A stretch of 64,000 bases of DNA from positions 3,677,044 to 3,741,043 of the forward strand of contig NZ_AP018288.1 in the NCBI RefSeq assembly GCF_002368335.1. Direction: 5' to 3'. This document shows, one piece after another, positions 17,065-26,073 of this stretch (position 1 is its first letter; each line of letters begins with the position of its first letter). The notes under the pieces were generated by a model that made no database searches, was not told the origin of the DNA, and saw only the letters and a list, made by a program, of their open reading frames with translations. Source of the DNA: Nostoc sp. NIES-4103. GTDB taxonomy: Bacteria > Cyanobacteriota > Cyanobacteriia > Cyanobacteriales > Nostocaceae. Both the position numbers and the translations under genes were made by a program.

Positions 17065-18270
17065 ATGGTCGTAATTGAATACCTATTACTGGGAATAGTA
17101 ATCTTCATTTCCTGTTTTCAAATGTTCTACTTAGTAGAGTCATTGAGAGTGGAGATTGTACCGACAATGGTAAAACCCGCACTTAGGGATGTCGCTCCTG
17201 ACAGGGAAAAACAGATGTCGATCGTGATTCCGGTGTATAAAGCAGACTCGACTATTTGTGCTTGCTTAGAGTCGATTCTGGCTAATTCTTTAGCTTTAGT
17301 AGATAAAGTGGTGGTGGTGTTAGATCGCTGTCCAGACAGCAGCAAACAGAGGATCTGTGAGTTTATTTCCAAATTTGCTGCTCAGTCTACCACCCTAGAA
17401 ATACTCGACCTACCCAGTAAGATGAGTGGTAAAGTACAGGCGTTGCTGTATGGGGGTCATCAGGTGACGACGGAATCTGTGTTACTCCTAGATGCGGATA
17501 TTATTCTAGAAAGTACGGCAATAGAAATTTTACTGCAATTTCACTTAGAAAACCATCACTCTTTTTCCTCTGGTTTAATCTACCCCTATGTCGCTAAAGG
17601 AGAAAGCCACAGCACCACGCAACAAATTATTTGTACCAATCGGTTATACCGACAAAGCATTCTACAATTAGTCAAGAATTTGCACGGCGTTGCTAATTTT
17701 CCAGGCGGATTACAAATGGTAAATTTTACCGCCTATCGTCAGTTGTTGGTTGATGGTTTTTTGGAAGATTTAACCGCGACCTATCAAGTTTTGGCGGCTG
17801 GAGGAATGATCGCGATTTTACCTCAAGTTTTGGCCTATGAAGTAGAGCGAAAAACTCTGTTAGGTTTATTCTTTCAACGAGTACGGTGGACGATTGGCGC
17901 GATTCAACATTTACCGAACCAATTGGCGGCTGCTCGCGTTCGAGCGGGTATAGCCAAAAAAATCCTTATCCTTTCCTATCATCTGATGTGGGAGTTTCAG
18001 CATTATATGATCGTCTTGGGCTTGGTCTGTATTCCCTTCTATCCCCAACTTTCCCTGGCACTATGTACTCCCCTGCTGCTCTACAGCATCACAATTCTGC
18101 GGATGCAGTTCTTAACACAGTCTGATTATCACAACTCTTGGTTTGCTGCTTTGCTACATTGTCTGATTCACCCCTGCATTATTACCGCAGCTTTACCCGG
18201 ATCGATTTTATATTTACTGCGGAAGCGCAGTTTTATGTTTGAAACAACCACTTTATTTCAACGAATTTGA
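17065..18270 (+). CDS. Membrane GT2-family glycosyltransferase
   Basis: A 401-residue processive- or ceramide-type GT2. An N-terminal membrane helix (about residues 3-24) is followed by a GT-A domain: MSIVIPVYKADSTICACLES, then LLLDADIIL with the metal-binding DxD, DGFLEDLTATYQVLAAGG carrying the catalytic-base ED, and FFQRVRW, the QxxRW-like acceptor motif. Two to three C-terminal membrane helices follow (about 305-390). This layout is that of enzymes glycosylating a lipid or extending a chain at the membrane. Its ATG starts right after the phosphoribosyltransferase stop. In this operon it may glycosylate the product or its lipid carrier; that is inference. Confidence 0.85.
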   Translation: MVVIEYLLLGIVIFISCFQMFYLVESLRVEIVPTMVKPALRDVAPDREKQMSIVIPVYKADSTICACLESILANSLALVDKVVVVLDRCPDSSKQRICEFISKFAAQSTTLEILDLPSKMSGKVQALLYGGHQVTTESVLLLDADIILESTAIEILLQFHLENHHSFSSGLIYPYVAKGESHSTTQQIICTNRLYRQSILQLVKNLHGVANFPGGLQMVNFTAYRQLLVDGFLEDLTATYQVLAAGGMIAILPQVLAYEVERKTLLGLFFQRVRWTIGAIQHLPNQLAAARVRAGIAKKILILSYHLMWEFQHYMIVLGLVCIPFYPQLSLALCTPLLLYSITILRMQFLTQSDYHNSWFAALLHCLIHPCIITAALPGSILYLLRKRSFMFETTTLFQRI

Positions 18271-18329
18271 GCGCAGTGATCGAATGGATATTCTAACTTG
18301 AGGCTCATCTTCAATGGTCAGGAGAATTT

Positions 18330-18941
18330 ATGAAGCGAGTTTGTGTTTATTGTGGTTCAAAAAAAGGTTATGGGGACGAATATGTTGAAGCAGCGAATGC
18401 TTTGGGCATGGCTTTGGTCGATCGAGGATTAACTCTAGTCTATGGCGGGGGGAATATTGACTTAATGGGGACTATTGCCAGTACCGTTCTGGTTAGAGGC
18501 AAAGACGTAATTGGGGTGATTCCTGAAAGTTTGATCGATAAAGAAATTGAATTTTTGCAAGCTAGAGGAGGTTTTATCGTTACCAGTAACTTATCTAATT
18601 TGCATGTTGTGAGATCAATGCATGAACGCAAGTCCTTAATGGCTGAATTATCCGATCTATTCGTGGCTTTACCCGGTGGTTTTGGTACTCTCGAAGAAAT
18701 GTTTGAGGTCGTAACATGGACTCAGTTAGGTTTGCATCATAAGCCCTGTGGACTAATCAATGTCAATGGCTTTTACGATGCTTTAGTTGTGTTTTTAGAT
18801 CGGGCTGTTACTGAAGGTTTTATCCGGATAGAACACCGTGATTTAGTCTTAACTGATACTGAACCCCATCGTCTATTAAATAGATTGTTAAATTCAGCAA
18901 TTCCTAGCATCCATAAATGGCTGGAATGCGATCGTGTATAG
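18330..18941 (+). CDS. LOG-family (TIGR00730-type) nucleoside monophosphate phosphoribohydrolase
   Basis: A 203-residue Rossmann-fold protein of the LOG family. It shows the N-terminal VCVYCGSKKGYG, VYGGGNIDLMG, the MHERKSLM helix, and the signature LPGGFGTLEEMFE (PGGxGTxxE) at about residues 114-126. Characterised members cleave the base-ribose bond of nucleoside 5'-monophosphates, for example releasing cytokinin bases; older databases call them lysine decarboxylase-like. AGGAG lies six bases before the ATG. It sits 59 bases after the GT2 gene, last of the four-gene set. A hydrolase and a phosphoribosyltransferase in one operon suggest processing of a modified base or nucleotide. Confidence 0.85.
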   Translation: MKRVCVYCGSKKGYGDEYVEAANALGMALVDRGLTLVYGGGNIDLMGTIASTVLVRGKDVIGVIPESLIDKEIEFLQARGGFIVTSNLSNLHVVRSMHERKSLMAELSDLFVALPGGFGTLEEMFEVVTWTQLGLHHKPCGLINVNGFYDALVVFLDRAVTEGFIRIEHRDLVLTDTEPHRLLNRLLNSAIPSIHKWLECDRV

Positions 18942-19157
18942 GGATTTCGATGGAGTTGGTGAGGAAGTCACCTTCCCGTCATCGTACCAAAACGGAATTT
19001 TGTACGGTAATAAATTAAAAAAGCCTTCAAAGCCTTATAATGCCTGAATCGTGGCTTCCGTATGTTTAAATTTTGCGATTGCACACGGACACCACTTTAA
19101 TTTGAAGAAGATTTTGGACAGGTTGTCCAACTTTACCCAATACTTTTCGGTTAAGAA

Positions 19158-20546
19158 TTAAGCAGTATTGATCATGGAAAAATTGAGTGACTGACGCTGA
19201 GTACCAGTGCCACGATGAATAGGTTTCTTAGATGGAAACTTGGAACGAGTTTTTTTAACTAAGCGAGGATTACTTCTGTGTTGCCGAGGAGGAATCTTCT
19301 CATCCAAAATCTCTATAATTAACCATGACCAAAAAAAGGGAGTTGTTCGGTTGGTGTATTCTGGAACTCAGGAATAGCAGCACGAATAACCTTGAGAGTG
19401 CCAGTAAAACCCAAGCGTAGAGGAGAAATACCTGCTTGCTGGGCTGCTTGGAACATTAAAGACCGTACAGCCCAATGTCCTAAAAGCCAGCCATAAACTT
19501 CTTGAACGACTTCACGGGAATTGAGTGAGCGAATAGGCGTTTTTCGACCATTAAGATGAGTTTTTAGTTCATCAATCGTATTTTCTACTTCCCAGCGTTG
19601 ATGGTATTCGCGAGCTAGTACGGTAGCCGGATAAAGTTGAGGATCTAGCAGACTGGTAATTAGGCGGTAAGTTTTTTGTTCTGCTTCCGAGTCAATAGTG
19701 TATTCAATTACACGTAACAGAATTTTGGTACAACCTTTTTTCTTGGACTTACCATCAGGATAAATCCAAGCAAGATATGAGCCATCGTCTAGAATTTGTT
19801 CTGGTACAAACTTAACATTGGCAGGAACTCTTCCTAAAAAATGACATCCTTGTTTTTGGGTTGCTTGCACCATATTATAAGAATGCAATCCTCTATCCCA
19901 CATCAATAACATCCCTGATGTTACCGAACGCAGCAGTTTCTTTACCCTGACTCGCTCTCCAATATAATAAGGACACATCAAGGCATCTACGATTAAGTGT
20001 GTTCCTGCTTCAACTAATAACACCAGTCGAATTTTGGGAAATGCTGCTCTTGTTCCTTTTGGACTTCCCGGATATCCAAAGACTTTGGCATTTGCTGGAG
20101 TATCTGGCACGTCTAATACTGTTCCATCTGCTGCCATCACTCGTAGCCCAAATAGAAATGCCCCTGGAGTTTCGGCTGTTGCTAATGGACGTGCCAACAG
20201 ATGAAATAACCGACTCATCGTTTGGCATCCCAGTCTCTGTCTTGCTTCAGTGATTGATGATGGGCTTGGTACACGCGCTTTTCTGCCCTAATTTTAGCCA
20301 CTGCGTTCTTAGCCCTTTAACCAGATTTTTCAACACAGTTCGCATTGAATCCGATGACCATATATTCATCGCTATTACCAAACAGACTACCAAGTGTGAT
20401 GGTAGTTTCCGCTTTCTTGTCTCCCTAGTATCTGTCTGCCCTAACACTTGCTCAATTGCTTCCCCTGGTATCGCTGTTTCTATCGCTTTTAGCACTTCCC
20501 CTGATTCTATTAAAAGTGAAACCAACGAAAATTCCTTGAGTTGCAT
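19158..20546 (-). pseudogene. IS4-family transposase broken by two compensating frameshifts
   Basis: Three segments together make a transposase of about 462 residues. The N-terminal part starts MQLKEFSLVSLLIESGEVL (20546-about 20282). The central part has SITEARQRLG, VMAADGTVLDVPDTPAN, LMWDRGLHSYN and QRWEVENTIDELKTHL (the YREK-like glutamate region), ending at 19319. The C-terminal tail is basic: LVKKTRSKFPSKK, ending FSMINTA. The first and last segments share a frame and the middle one does not, so an indel near 20278-20283 (T4 run) is reversed by one near 19331-19337 (A7 run). Mutation is more likely than programmed shifting. The element probably cannot move on its own. Confidence 0.75.
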
Positions 20547-20563
20547 TAGCTGTGTGCATTTTT

Positions 20564-21601
20564 ACTGGACTTTAGACTAAAACAGAGCGATCGGTAAATA
20601 ATGGGGCTGCAAAAAGTGAAGGGATGCCTGTAAGAACAAGCACCCCAGTAACGGAAGATGAAAGAAGCACTACCAACCTTCACGACTCCGTTATGGATGT
20701 TTTTGCACAATTGAGAGAATTTCGTCAAGCAGCATACCAATGTTTGTGTAGAGCAAAGGATGCAACTTTTGAATTGATGGATGCAATATTGCTGACACGC
20801 AACGCTTACAGTTTGGCAGATTTATCAATGTGTCCGGTGTTTCGCCGTCAATGGCCAAGTATCTATGAAGCAATACAGGATACCAGACCGCAGCGCCATA
20901 AGTTAATGCGACTGTATATTAAAAACATCCCAAAACAAGAACGTATCATCCTAGCAGGAGACCATACAGTATGGTCAAGACCAGATGCTCCGACTCTGCG
21001 AGAAAGAACATACGAGCATTATACTACTGGTGGAAGAGGTGGTCGTCCCATTACCCTTGGATACGGATACAGTACCATAGCCTGGATACCCGAAACTGAA
21101 GGCAGTTGGGCATTACCACTAAGACATGAGCGAATAACAAGTTGGGAAAATCCCATAGATAAAGCCGTTTGGCAGCTAAAACAAGTGTGTCAGGATTTAC
21201 CATCTCGACCAATCACATTATGGGACGGGAGCAACGCTTCGGAAAGTGAGATGGCAGAGCTGGGGGGGCTGGCTCGTGATATCGTTAGTGACAATCCCCT
21301 CCCCTGGCAAAAACAGATGTCTGTGCTTACTCCTGGACGGGTTGCACAAGCTATGCCTGGGATTTTGCTCAGGGTTTCTACTCCTGCCCAAGCGCCAAAA
21401 CCACGAGGTAAATCTCCTGGCTGGAAGACCGGACAACACAGACAACGTAGAACTCGCTATCCTATCGTCAAAAAGCGTACTTCATCCTCACGTAAAGTAC
21501 AGCCAAAAACCGCCTGATTTTTCATTTTTTGAAATTTTTACTTTGCTTCTTTTACACTCAGCTTAAGTGAGTCATTTTGTGCTTTTAGTCTAAAGTACAG
21601 T
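20564..21601 (+). mobile_element. Internally deleted transposon nested inside the IS4 element
   Basis: ACTGGACTTTAGACTAAAA (20564-20582) and its inverse TTTTAGTCTAAAGTACAGT (21583-21601) match at 18 of 19 positions and bound a 1038-bp unit. It encodes a shortened transposase on the plus strand. The unit lies between the start codon and the outer terminal repeat of the IS4 element, so it inserted later. The T-rich junctions prevent a clear target duplication call. Confidence 0.75.
20624..21517 (+). pseudogene. Transposase with in-frame deletion of the catalytic core
   Basis: A 297-residue frame. Its first two thirds (MDVFAQLREFRQAAYQCL, VFRRQWPSIYEAIQDTRP, LAGDHTVWSRPDAPTLRERT, RPITLWDGSNAS) and its basic tail (LPWQKQMSVLTPGRVAQAM, PAQAPKPRGKSPGWKTG, RRTRYPIVKK) match a cyanobacterial transposase family that normally has roughly 440 residues (the NF041680 type, from memory). 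Between SNASESEMAEL and GLARDIVSDN about 150 residues, including the expected C-terminal acidic catalytic segment, are absent, yet the frame stays open. It may still bind the terminal repeats but should not catalyse transposition. The true start is probably the internal ATG at 20693 (MDVFAQL). Confidence 0.65.
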
Positions 21602-21800
21602 TTTTAGCTACAACTCTCAATCTACCTGTTTTTGGGCTTAACCGAAAAGTATTGAAATATGCCCGACTCCAAAGGATGCGATCGCTAGGAGCGATAGTTG
21701 CGTAGGTTATTAAAATAAATACCCGTTAAGTAACTAAACACCTCAGTAATACTGAGAAAAATCTGATGTTATGATATTAAGTTATATAATGCCGATAAAA

Positions 21801-21866
21801 AAGTGTAGGATTCCCTTGGAATAAAAGCTTTGAGATTTGATATCAAAACAGGGAATGACTACACTT
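21801..21866. repeat. Inverted repeat in the leader of the ISKra4-like gene
   Basis: AAGTGTAGGATTCCC (21801-21815) pairs with GGGAATGACTACACTT (21851-21866) apart from a small bulge. It sits directly before the transposase ATG and may be the left terminal structure or a leader hairpin limiting translation. I could not find a matching right end. Confidence 0.45.
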
Positions 21867-21867
21867 C

Positions 21868-23332
21868 ATGAATAAAAAATTAGATTCGACTTTAGATTTA
21901 AGCACATTATTGTCAAAGTTTAAAGAAAAAGTTACGAAACTTTTAGACATAAAAAATCTAAGCGAATGGTCGGCTCAGACTTTTAAAGCATTAGAGGAAG
22001 AAATTAGAAACACGGCATTAAGTTTGGCTGGAGAATGTGTAGCAGTTTTATTAAATAAACTGTCTAACTCCCAATTAGCTTTAAATACAGCAATCAGTCA
22101 AACAGAAAATATGTCAAATAAAGCAATGAGAAAGCATGGTAATTATACTAGACATATATTAACAGTTGGGAATGTGAAAGTAACTCTTTCACTACCGTAT
22201 ATGGTTGAGCGTCACCAACAATCACATCAAAAAGGTAAATATTTAAAGTTAGGATTCTGTCCCTTTCTCAAATGGTTAGGAATAGAAGAAGGATTAACAC
22301 CCCACGTTTGGGCAACAGTTACAAAATATGGTGCAATTGCTGGTTCGTATAAAGCTGCACGTACTATCTTAACAGATTGGGGAATAAACATTAGCTTAAA
22401 ACGAATAGAACGGATTACATATCATTTTGGTAAAATCGGCATAAATTTACGCCAATCTAAATTAAAAAGTTTAGAGAGAGGTAATTTACCTACTATCAAT
22501 GTTCTCAAAGACCAGCGCGAAGTCAAAAGCCGTAGATGGAGGAAGAACAAGGATTCGGATTAATCAAAAAGGTAGACGCTCTCTCAAGACTAACCGTCTA
22601 GGCTTTACAGGAGAATGGATTGAGCCAAAATTATTAACTATTTATACAGTGGATGAACATGGTAAAAAAATTAGGACATCATCTCTACCTATTACTAATG
22701 ATGGAACATATTTAGGTTATGAAGAGTTTCTGAAAATCCTAGAGATGTATTTAGTTAATTTGGGAATAAGCCAAGCTAAACAAGTTTTATTGGTGGCTGA
22801 CGGTGCTGAATGGATTTGGAAACATATTCCGCCTTTATTAAAGAAGATAAAATGTCCAATTGCTACTTATCAATTATTAGATTTTTATCACGCTACTTCC
22901 CATCTACAAGATTTTGCCGATGCTGCTTTTACTACCGATAGTGAACGGCAAATTTGGTTTAAACAAGCTCGATAACTTCTTAAAAAAGGTCAATCTTTCA
23001 ATTTAATAAGAAAGATAGATGAATTTATTTTAACAGCAACAGGGGAGCGTTGTAAAATTTTAGTCCGAGAGCGTAATTACATTCTCAAAGCTTACCGCAG
23101 ACGGCTATTAAACTATCATTTAGTTGCAGCACATCACCTACCTCTGGGTAGCGGGGCGATTGAAAGTTTAATCCGTCAAGCTGTTAACTTACGCATGAAG
23201 GGAAATAGTAAATTTTGGCTAATAGATAACGCAGAGATTATGTTACATCTGAGATGTCAATGGATAGCTGGGAATTGGGACAATTTTTGTAACTCTATTT
23301 TTGACTTTTTCCTCAGTCCTAGCAGTGCTTGA
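21868..23332 (+). pseudogene. ISKra4-like transposase with frameshift and nonsense codon
   Basis: Three collinear pieces form one transposase. The first (21868-about 22530) runs MNKKLDSTLDLSTLL to NLPTINVLKDQREVK. The second, in the +1 frame, carries AVDGGRTRIRIN, WIEPKLLTIYTVDE, VLLVADGAEWIWKHI and LLDFYHATSHLQDFAD up to TAA at 22973-22975. The third continues in that frame with LPLGSGAIESLIRQAVNLRM and FWLIDNAEIMLHLRCQW, ending TGA at 23330-23332. The acidic catalytic residues (DGG, DGAEW, GSGAIE) are all present. The frameshift sits at an A4 run (TCAAAAGCC) and the stop is a single substitution, so the gene is recently inactivated. Confidence 0.7.
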
Positions 23333-23416
23333 ACATTTTATACCAGTTAGCTGCACGCTATTTTTTAGCGATCGCATCCCTCGGAGTGGGGCATATTCAC
23401 TCGTTTTTACCCGACT

Positions 23417-23914
23417 TCAGAAAATCGCGTTGCTCCCATCCTGATTTACTCCCTCTCCTTGCTGGTAACAATATCCTAACAGTCGCATCGCCTCTGGATG
23501 ATTTTGTGCTGCGGCTGAGGTTAACCAACCCACTGCTTGCGAGTAGTCTCCATACCCGATCAGGTAAATTGCTCCTAACACTGCTTGAGCTGGAGCCGAA
23601 CCCAAATTCGCCAAATTTTTCAACGTGGGCAATAAATTGACAATATAGGGTTCGGCTTCATCATAATCTATATCCCAAGCTTTTAAATACCAATTTGCTG
23701 CGCTCACAGGGTCAACTTCACGCCCATCACCATAGTTGTATAAGTGTCCGATGTACAAGCAAGCTAGTTCGTGATTTTGTGCTGCGGCTTTCAACCACCA
23801 CTGTTGAGCTACATCAAAATCTTGTGGTATGCCTTCACCTTGGGCGTACATTGTCCCAATGGTAAATGCCGCCTCTATCTCACCAGCTAGTGCTGCCTTG
23901 ATATACCATGACAA
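23417..23914 (-). pseudogene. Sel1-like repeat protein, N-terminally truncated
   Basis: Four to five Sel1-type repeats (alpha/alpha hairpins for protein-protein contact) are visible: AAFTIGTMYAQGEGIPQDFD, ACLYIGHLYNYGDGREVD, AQAVLGAIYLIGYGDYSQA and AMRLLGYCYQQGEGVNQD. The repeat pattern continues upstream of the TTG at 23914 with AQAAYNLAALYAKGRGVEQD, then runs into a dispersed repeat (24003-24039) and a TAG, so the original N-terminus has been lost. The C-terminal end (DGSNAIF) also falls in repeat-like DNA. Such proteins act as scaffolds; the partner here is unknown. Possibly expressed from an internal start, but more likely a remnant. Confidence 0.6.
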
Positions 23915-24002
23915 AGCAACTGTATAATCTTGTTCAACACCACGTCCTTTAGCATAAAGCGCTGCTAGATTGTATGCTGCCTGGGCATGTCCTGCTGTGC
24001 TT

Positions 24003-24039
24003 GACGAGTGGGGGCGACCTCCAACGGACTGCGCCTAAG
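24003..24039. repeat. Short dispersed repeat at the broken start of the Sel1 gene
   Basis: A GC-rich block with GACGAGTGGGGGCGACCTCC and CCAACGGACTGCGCCTAAG, unlike its AT-richer flanks and of the type scattered in Nostoc genomes. It supplies the in-frame stop that cuts the Sel1 gene. Confidence 0.5.
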
Positions 24040-24218
24040 CCATGTCACATAATTTGTTAAATGTGGCATCAATCTGTTAACAGTGACAAATAATTAGTTA
24101 ATGTAAACATCAGTGTGCTGCTTTGAAAAAGCGATCGCCCCTCCCATTCAAGCGAGGAAACCCCAAGCGATCGCTCCTGTTGAATTTACCAATCGTTTGG
24201 ACAAAGATATTCTATTGA

Positions 24219-24452
24219 ATGGACATGAATTCACAAAATAAAGAGCAACGAATTCAAATAAATTTAGATTTATCGCCAGAATTATATGAAACAATCAACA
24301 ATCTGGCACAACAGATGAATGTAGATAATGCTGAGGTATTGCTAAAAGCGATCGCACTCTTAGAAATAGCAACAGAAGCCAAGCATAAAGGTAAACATTT
24401 CTGGATTGCCGACGATAATCACAACCTTGAAACTGAAATTGTGGACATCTAA
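24219..24452 (+). CDS. Ribbon-helix-helix-like small protein
   Basis: A 77-residue protein with a CopG/ribbon-helix-helix layout: RIQINLDLSPELYETINNLA at about residues 11-30 (beta strand, then first helix) and NVDNAEVLLKAIALLEIATE (second helix), followed by a charged tail. Such proteins usually bind DNA as dimers, as antitoxins or autoregulators. It is followed four bases later by a small membrane-protein gene, so the two probably share a transcript. No toxin domain is recognised in the partner. Confidence 0.6.
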   Translation: MDMNSQNKEQRIQINLDLSPELYETINNLAQQMNVDNAEVLLKAIALLEIATEAKHKGKHFWIADDNHNLETEIVDI

Positions 24453-24456
24453 CAGC

Positions 24457-24708
24457 ATGACAGACGTAAAATATTTATCACAGGTAATTGCCACCAAAGG
24501 TGAAAATCCACTAATTGTGTCAATAGTAAATAAACAATCACAAGAAGATGCAGAACTTGAGCGAAAGCTGCGAGAACTCAAGTTTAAACTTGAACTTAGA
24601 AAAGAGTGGATTTTATTTATAGTCAGAGATGTAGTAATATTTTCTGCCATCATCTTTTTTATTTTTGCGGTTAGCGGTTATTCCTTATATATGCATATTT
24701 ATAGATAA
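24457..24708 (+). CDS. Small single-pass membrane protein
   Basis: An 83-residue protein. A soluble N-terminal half with a charged, coiled-coil-like stretch (SQEDAELERKLRELKFKLEL, about residues 28-47) is followed by one strong membrane helix (ILFIVRDVVIFSAIIFFIF, about 52-70). I chose the ATG at 24457, four bases after the ribbon-helix-helix gene. Function unknown. Pairing with a DNA-binding protein is seen in cyanobacteria, but I cannot name the system. Confidence 0.55.
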   Translation: MTDVKYLSQVIATKGENPLIVSIVNKQSQEDAELERKLRELKFKLELRKEWILFIVRDVVIFSAIIFFIFAVSGYSLYMHIYR

Positions 24709-25449
24709 AATTATTTTTGCTTTATGGAGCAGGACTGGCGAGGTTGTATAAAAGTGCAAACGCTCACAGTTTAGTTTTAGAAGTCAAATCTAAATTTATT
24801 AATGCAGAGTGTTGTGTGACAGTACAACCGCGATCGCTCTCACCCCAAAACTCAAACAGTGCGATCGCTTCCCTTTGCGCTCGCGCTTATGCAGCAGCAA
24901 TAACGGCTCTAGCTTTCTGTGACTTGAAGAAGATTTTGGAGAAGTTGCAAGCTGACAGGACTTATAACTTCGTGAAAGCATAAAGCTGCGCGATCGCTTT
25001 TTCTCCCTAAAAGCGTGGGATTTCTCACGCATGGATTGCGATCGCTTGCTGCCCACAACTACCAAACCAAGCATTGTGGCAAATACATTACTAGGGCGAT
25101 CGCTTTTGTGCCTGAGCAATGGTATTCTTCAGCGCTCCCCTAACCTGTTGAGGTTAAAATGCAATACAGTTCAGTTAAGCATTTGTTCCTTCTCTCTGTG
25201 GACTCTGCGCCTCTGCGTTAGCACGGCGTCTACCTTAAAAAAATTGACTTTGACATGGGTTGGCAGGTTGGCAGTTGCCTTACAGGTTCCATCTGAGTAC
25301 CTTGATGCTGTTACCAGAGGCATCCCCATTAATTCTTCCGATCGCCTTAAATTTTGTCCTTATAAGCATATTGATTTAATACAATGCAACGCCTGTTAAT
25401 TTATTATGAACCAAGATTTTTGTCTAAGTCCCGTTAGCAATGAACTCTA
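24709..25449. other. Gene-free spacer rich in HIP1 sites and dispersed repeats
   Basis: No coding frame here shows a family pattern. The stretch holds at least five GCGATCGC or near-HIP1 octamers and a dispersed repeat at 25190-25223. A segment near 24922-24946 (TTGAAGAAGATTTTGGA) also occurs at about 19102-19118. Confidence 0.5.
25190..25223 (-). repeat. Dispersed repeat of the ACGCAGAGG...CACAGAG family
   Basis: Read on the minus strand this is GTGCTAACGCAGAGG followed by CGCAGAGTCCACAGAG, the same family as the block at 50161-50201 directly before an NRPS gene. Confidence 0.5.
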
Positions 25450-26073
25450 CTAGCGTTTGCTAATGTTATTTGTTGCTGAAGTCAAATCAATCAGGCGATC
25501 GCATAAACGCTTGAGCAGCCAAAAGTCATGACTGATAACTAAAATACCTATCTCAGTTTTACGGGCGTAATCAATCACAGCCCCCCAAATTAAAGCTTGA
25601 GTATTAGCATCTAGCATTGCCGTCATCTCGTCAGCGATTAAGTAACGAGTATGTCTTCCTAAGGAACGAGCCACAGCTATGCGCTGAAGTTCACCTCCAC
25701 TCAATTCATGAGGCCAGCGATTCAGCCAGTTTTGATTAATATTTAAAGCTTGGAGTAATTCTCCAGAAGGCATTTGCCCTTCTTTTAAAATTTTGTTAAT
25801 TCGCCAACGAGGATTCATGGTCAATTCAGGATTCTGAAAAATCATTTGCACCGGACAATAACCCCGTATTGGCAAAGGCCGATCGTCTACACTGACACTG
25901 CCTTTAATAGATTGGAGATAACCAGCTAGAATTTTACCTAGAGTTGTTTTTCCCAAACCGCTAGTTCCACTCAAACCCACGATTTCGCCAGGATGTATTT
26001 CTATACTCAAATCCCGCAGAATCCAAGGTTGGTTTTGCCGATAGCGGAAAGACAAATTTTCGCCTTTAAGCAT
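25450..26073 (-). CDS. Opp/Nik-type ABC transporter ATPase, second subunit
   Basis: A 207-residue ABC ATPase, short for the family (about 250-330). Walker A is GTSGLGKTT (about residues 36-44), signature LSGGELQRIAVARS, Walker B YLIADEMTAML, H-loop LVISHDFW. It resembles NikE/DppF-type subunits but lacks their C-terminal extension. It overlaps the upstream ATPase gene by eight bases and ends the operon, so the five genes 25450-30557 form one importer. It powers uptake together with its partner ATPase. The substrate is probably a metal complex or peptide-like metallophore, given the TonB receptor and NRPS next door; that is inference. Confidence 0.85.
   Translation of the reverse strand: MLKGENLSFRYRQNQPWILRDLSIEIHPGEIVGLSGTSGLGKTTLGKILAGYLQSIKGSVSVDDRPLPIRGYCPVQMIFQNPELTMNPRWRINKILKEGQMPSGELLQALNINQNWLNRWPHELSGGELQRIAVARSLGRHTRYLIADEMTAMLDANTQALIWGAVIDYARKTEIGILVISHDFWLLKRLCDRLIDLTSATNNISKR

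Larger units (their letters stand above)
19138..21654 (-). mobile_element. IS4-family element with exact 18-bp terminal repeats, interrupted by a second element
   Basis: CAATACTTTTCGGTTAAG at 19138-19155 is repeated exactly in inverse orientation at 21637-21654. Between them lies an IS4-like transposase frame on the minus strand (19158-20546) plus a second element (20564-21601) inserted upstream of its start codon. Removing the insert leaves about 1.48 kb, a normal size for an IS4-group element. I see no convincing target-site duplication at the outer ends. Confidence 0.8.

Noticed and set aside
24717..25399. Overlapping frames of 80-120 codons on both strands
   Set aside because: Their residues are dictated by HIP1 octamers and dispersed repeats; none has a domain pattern.
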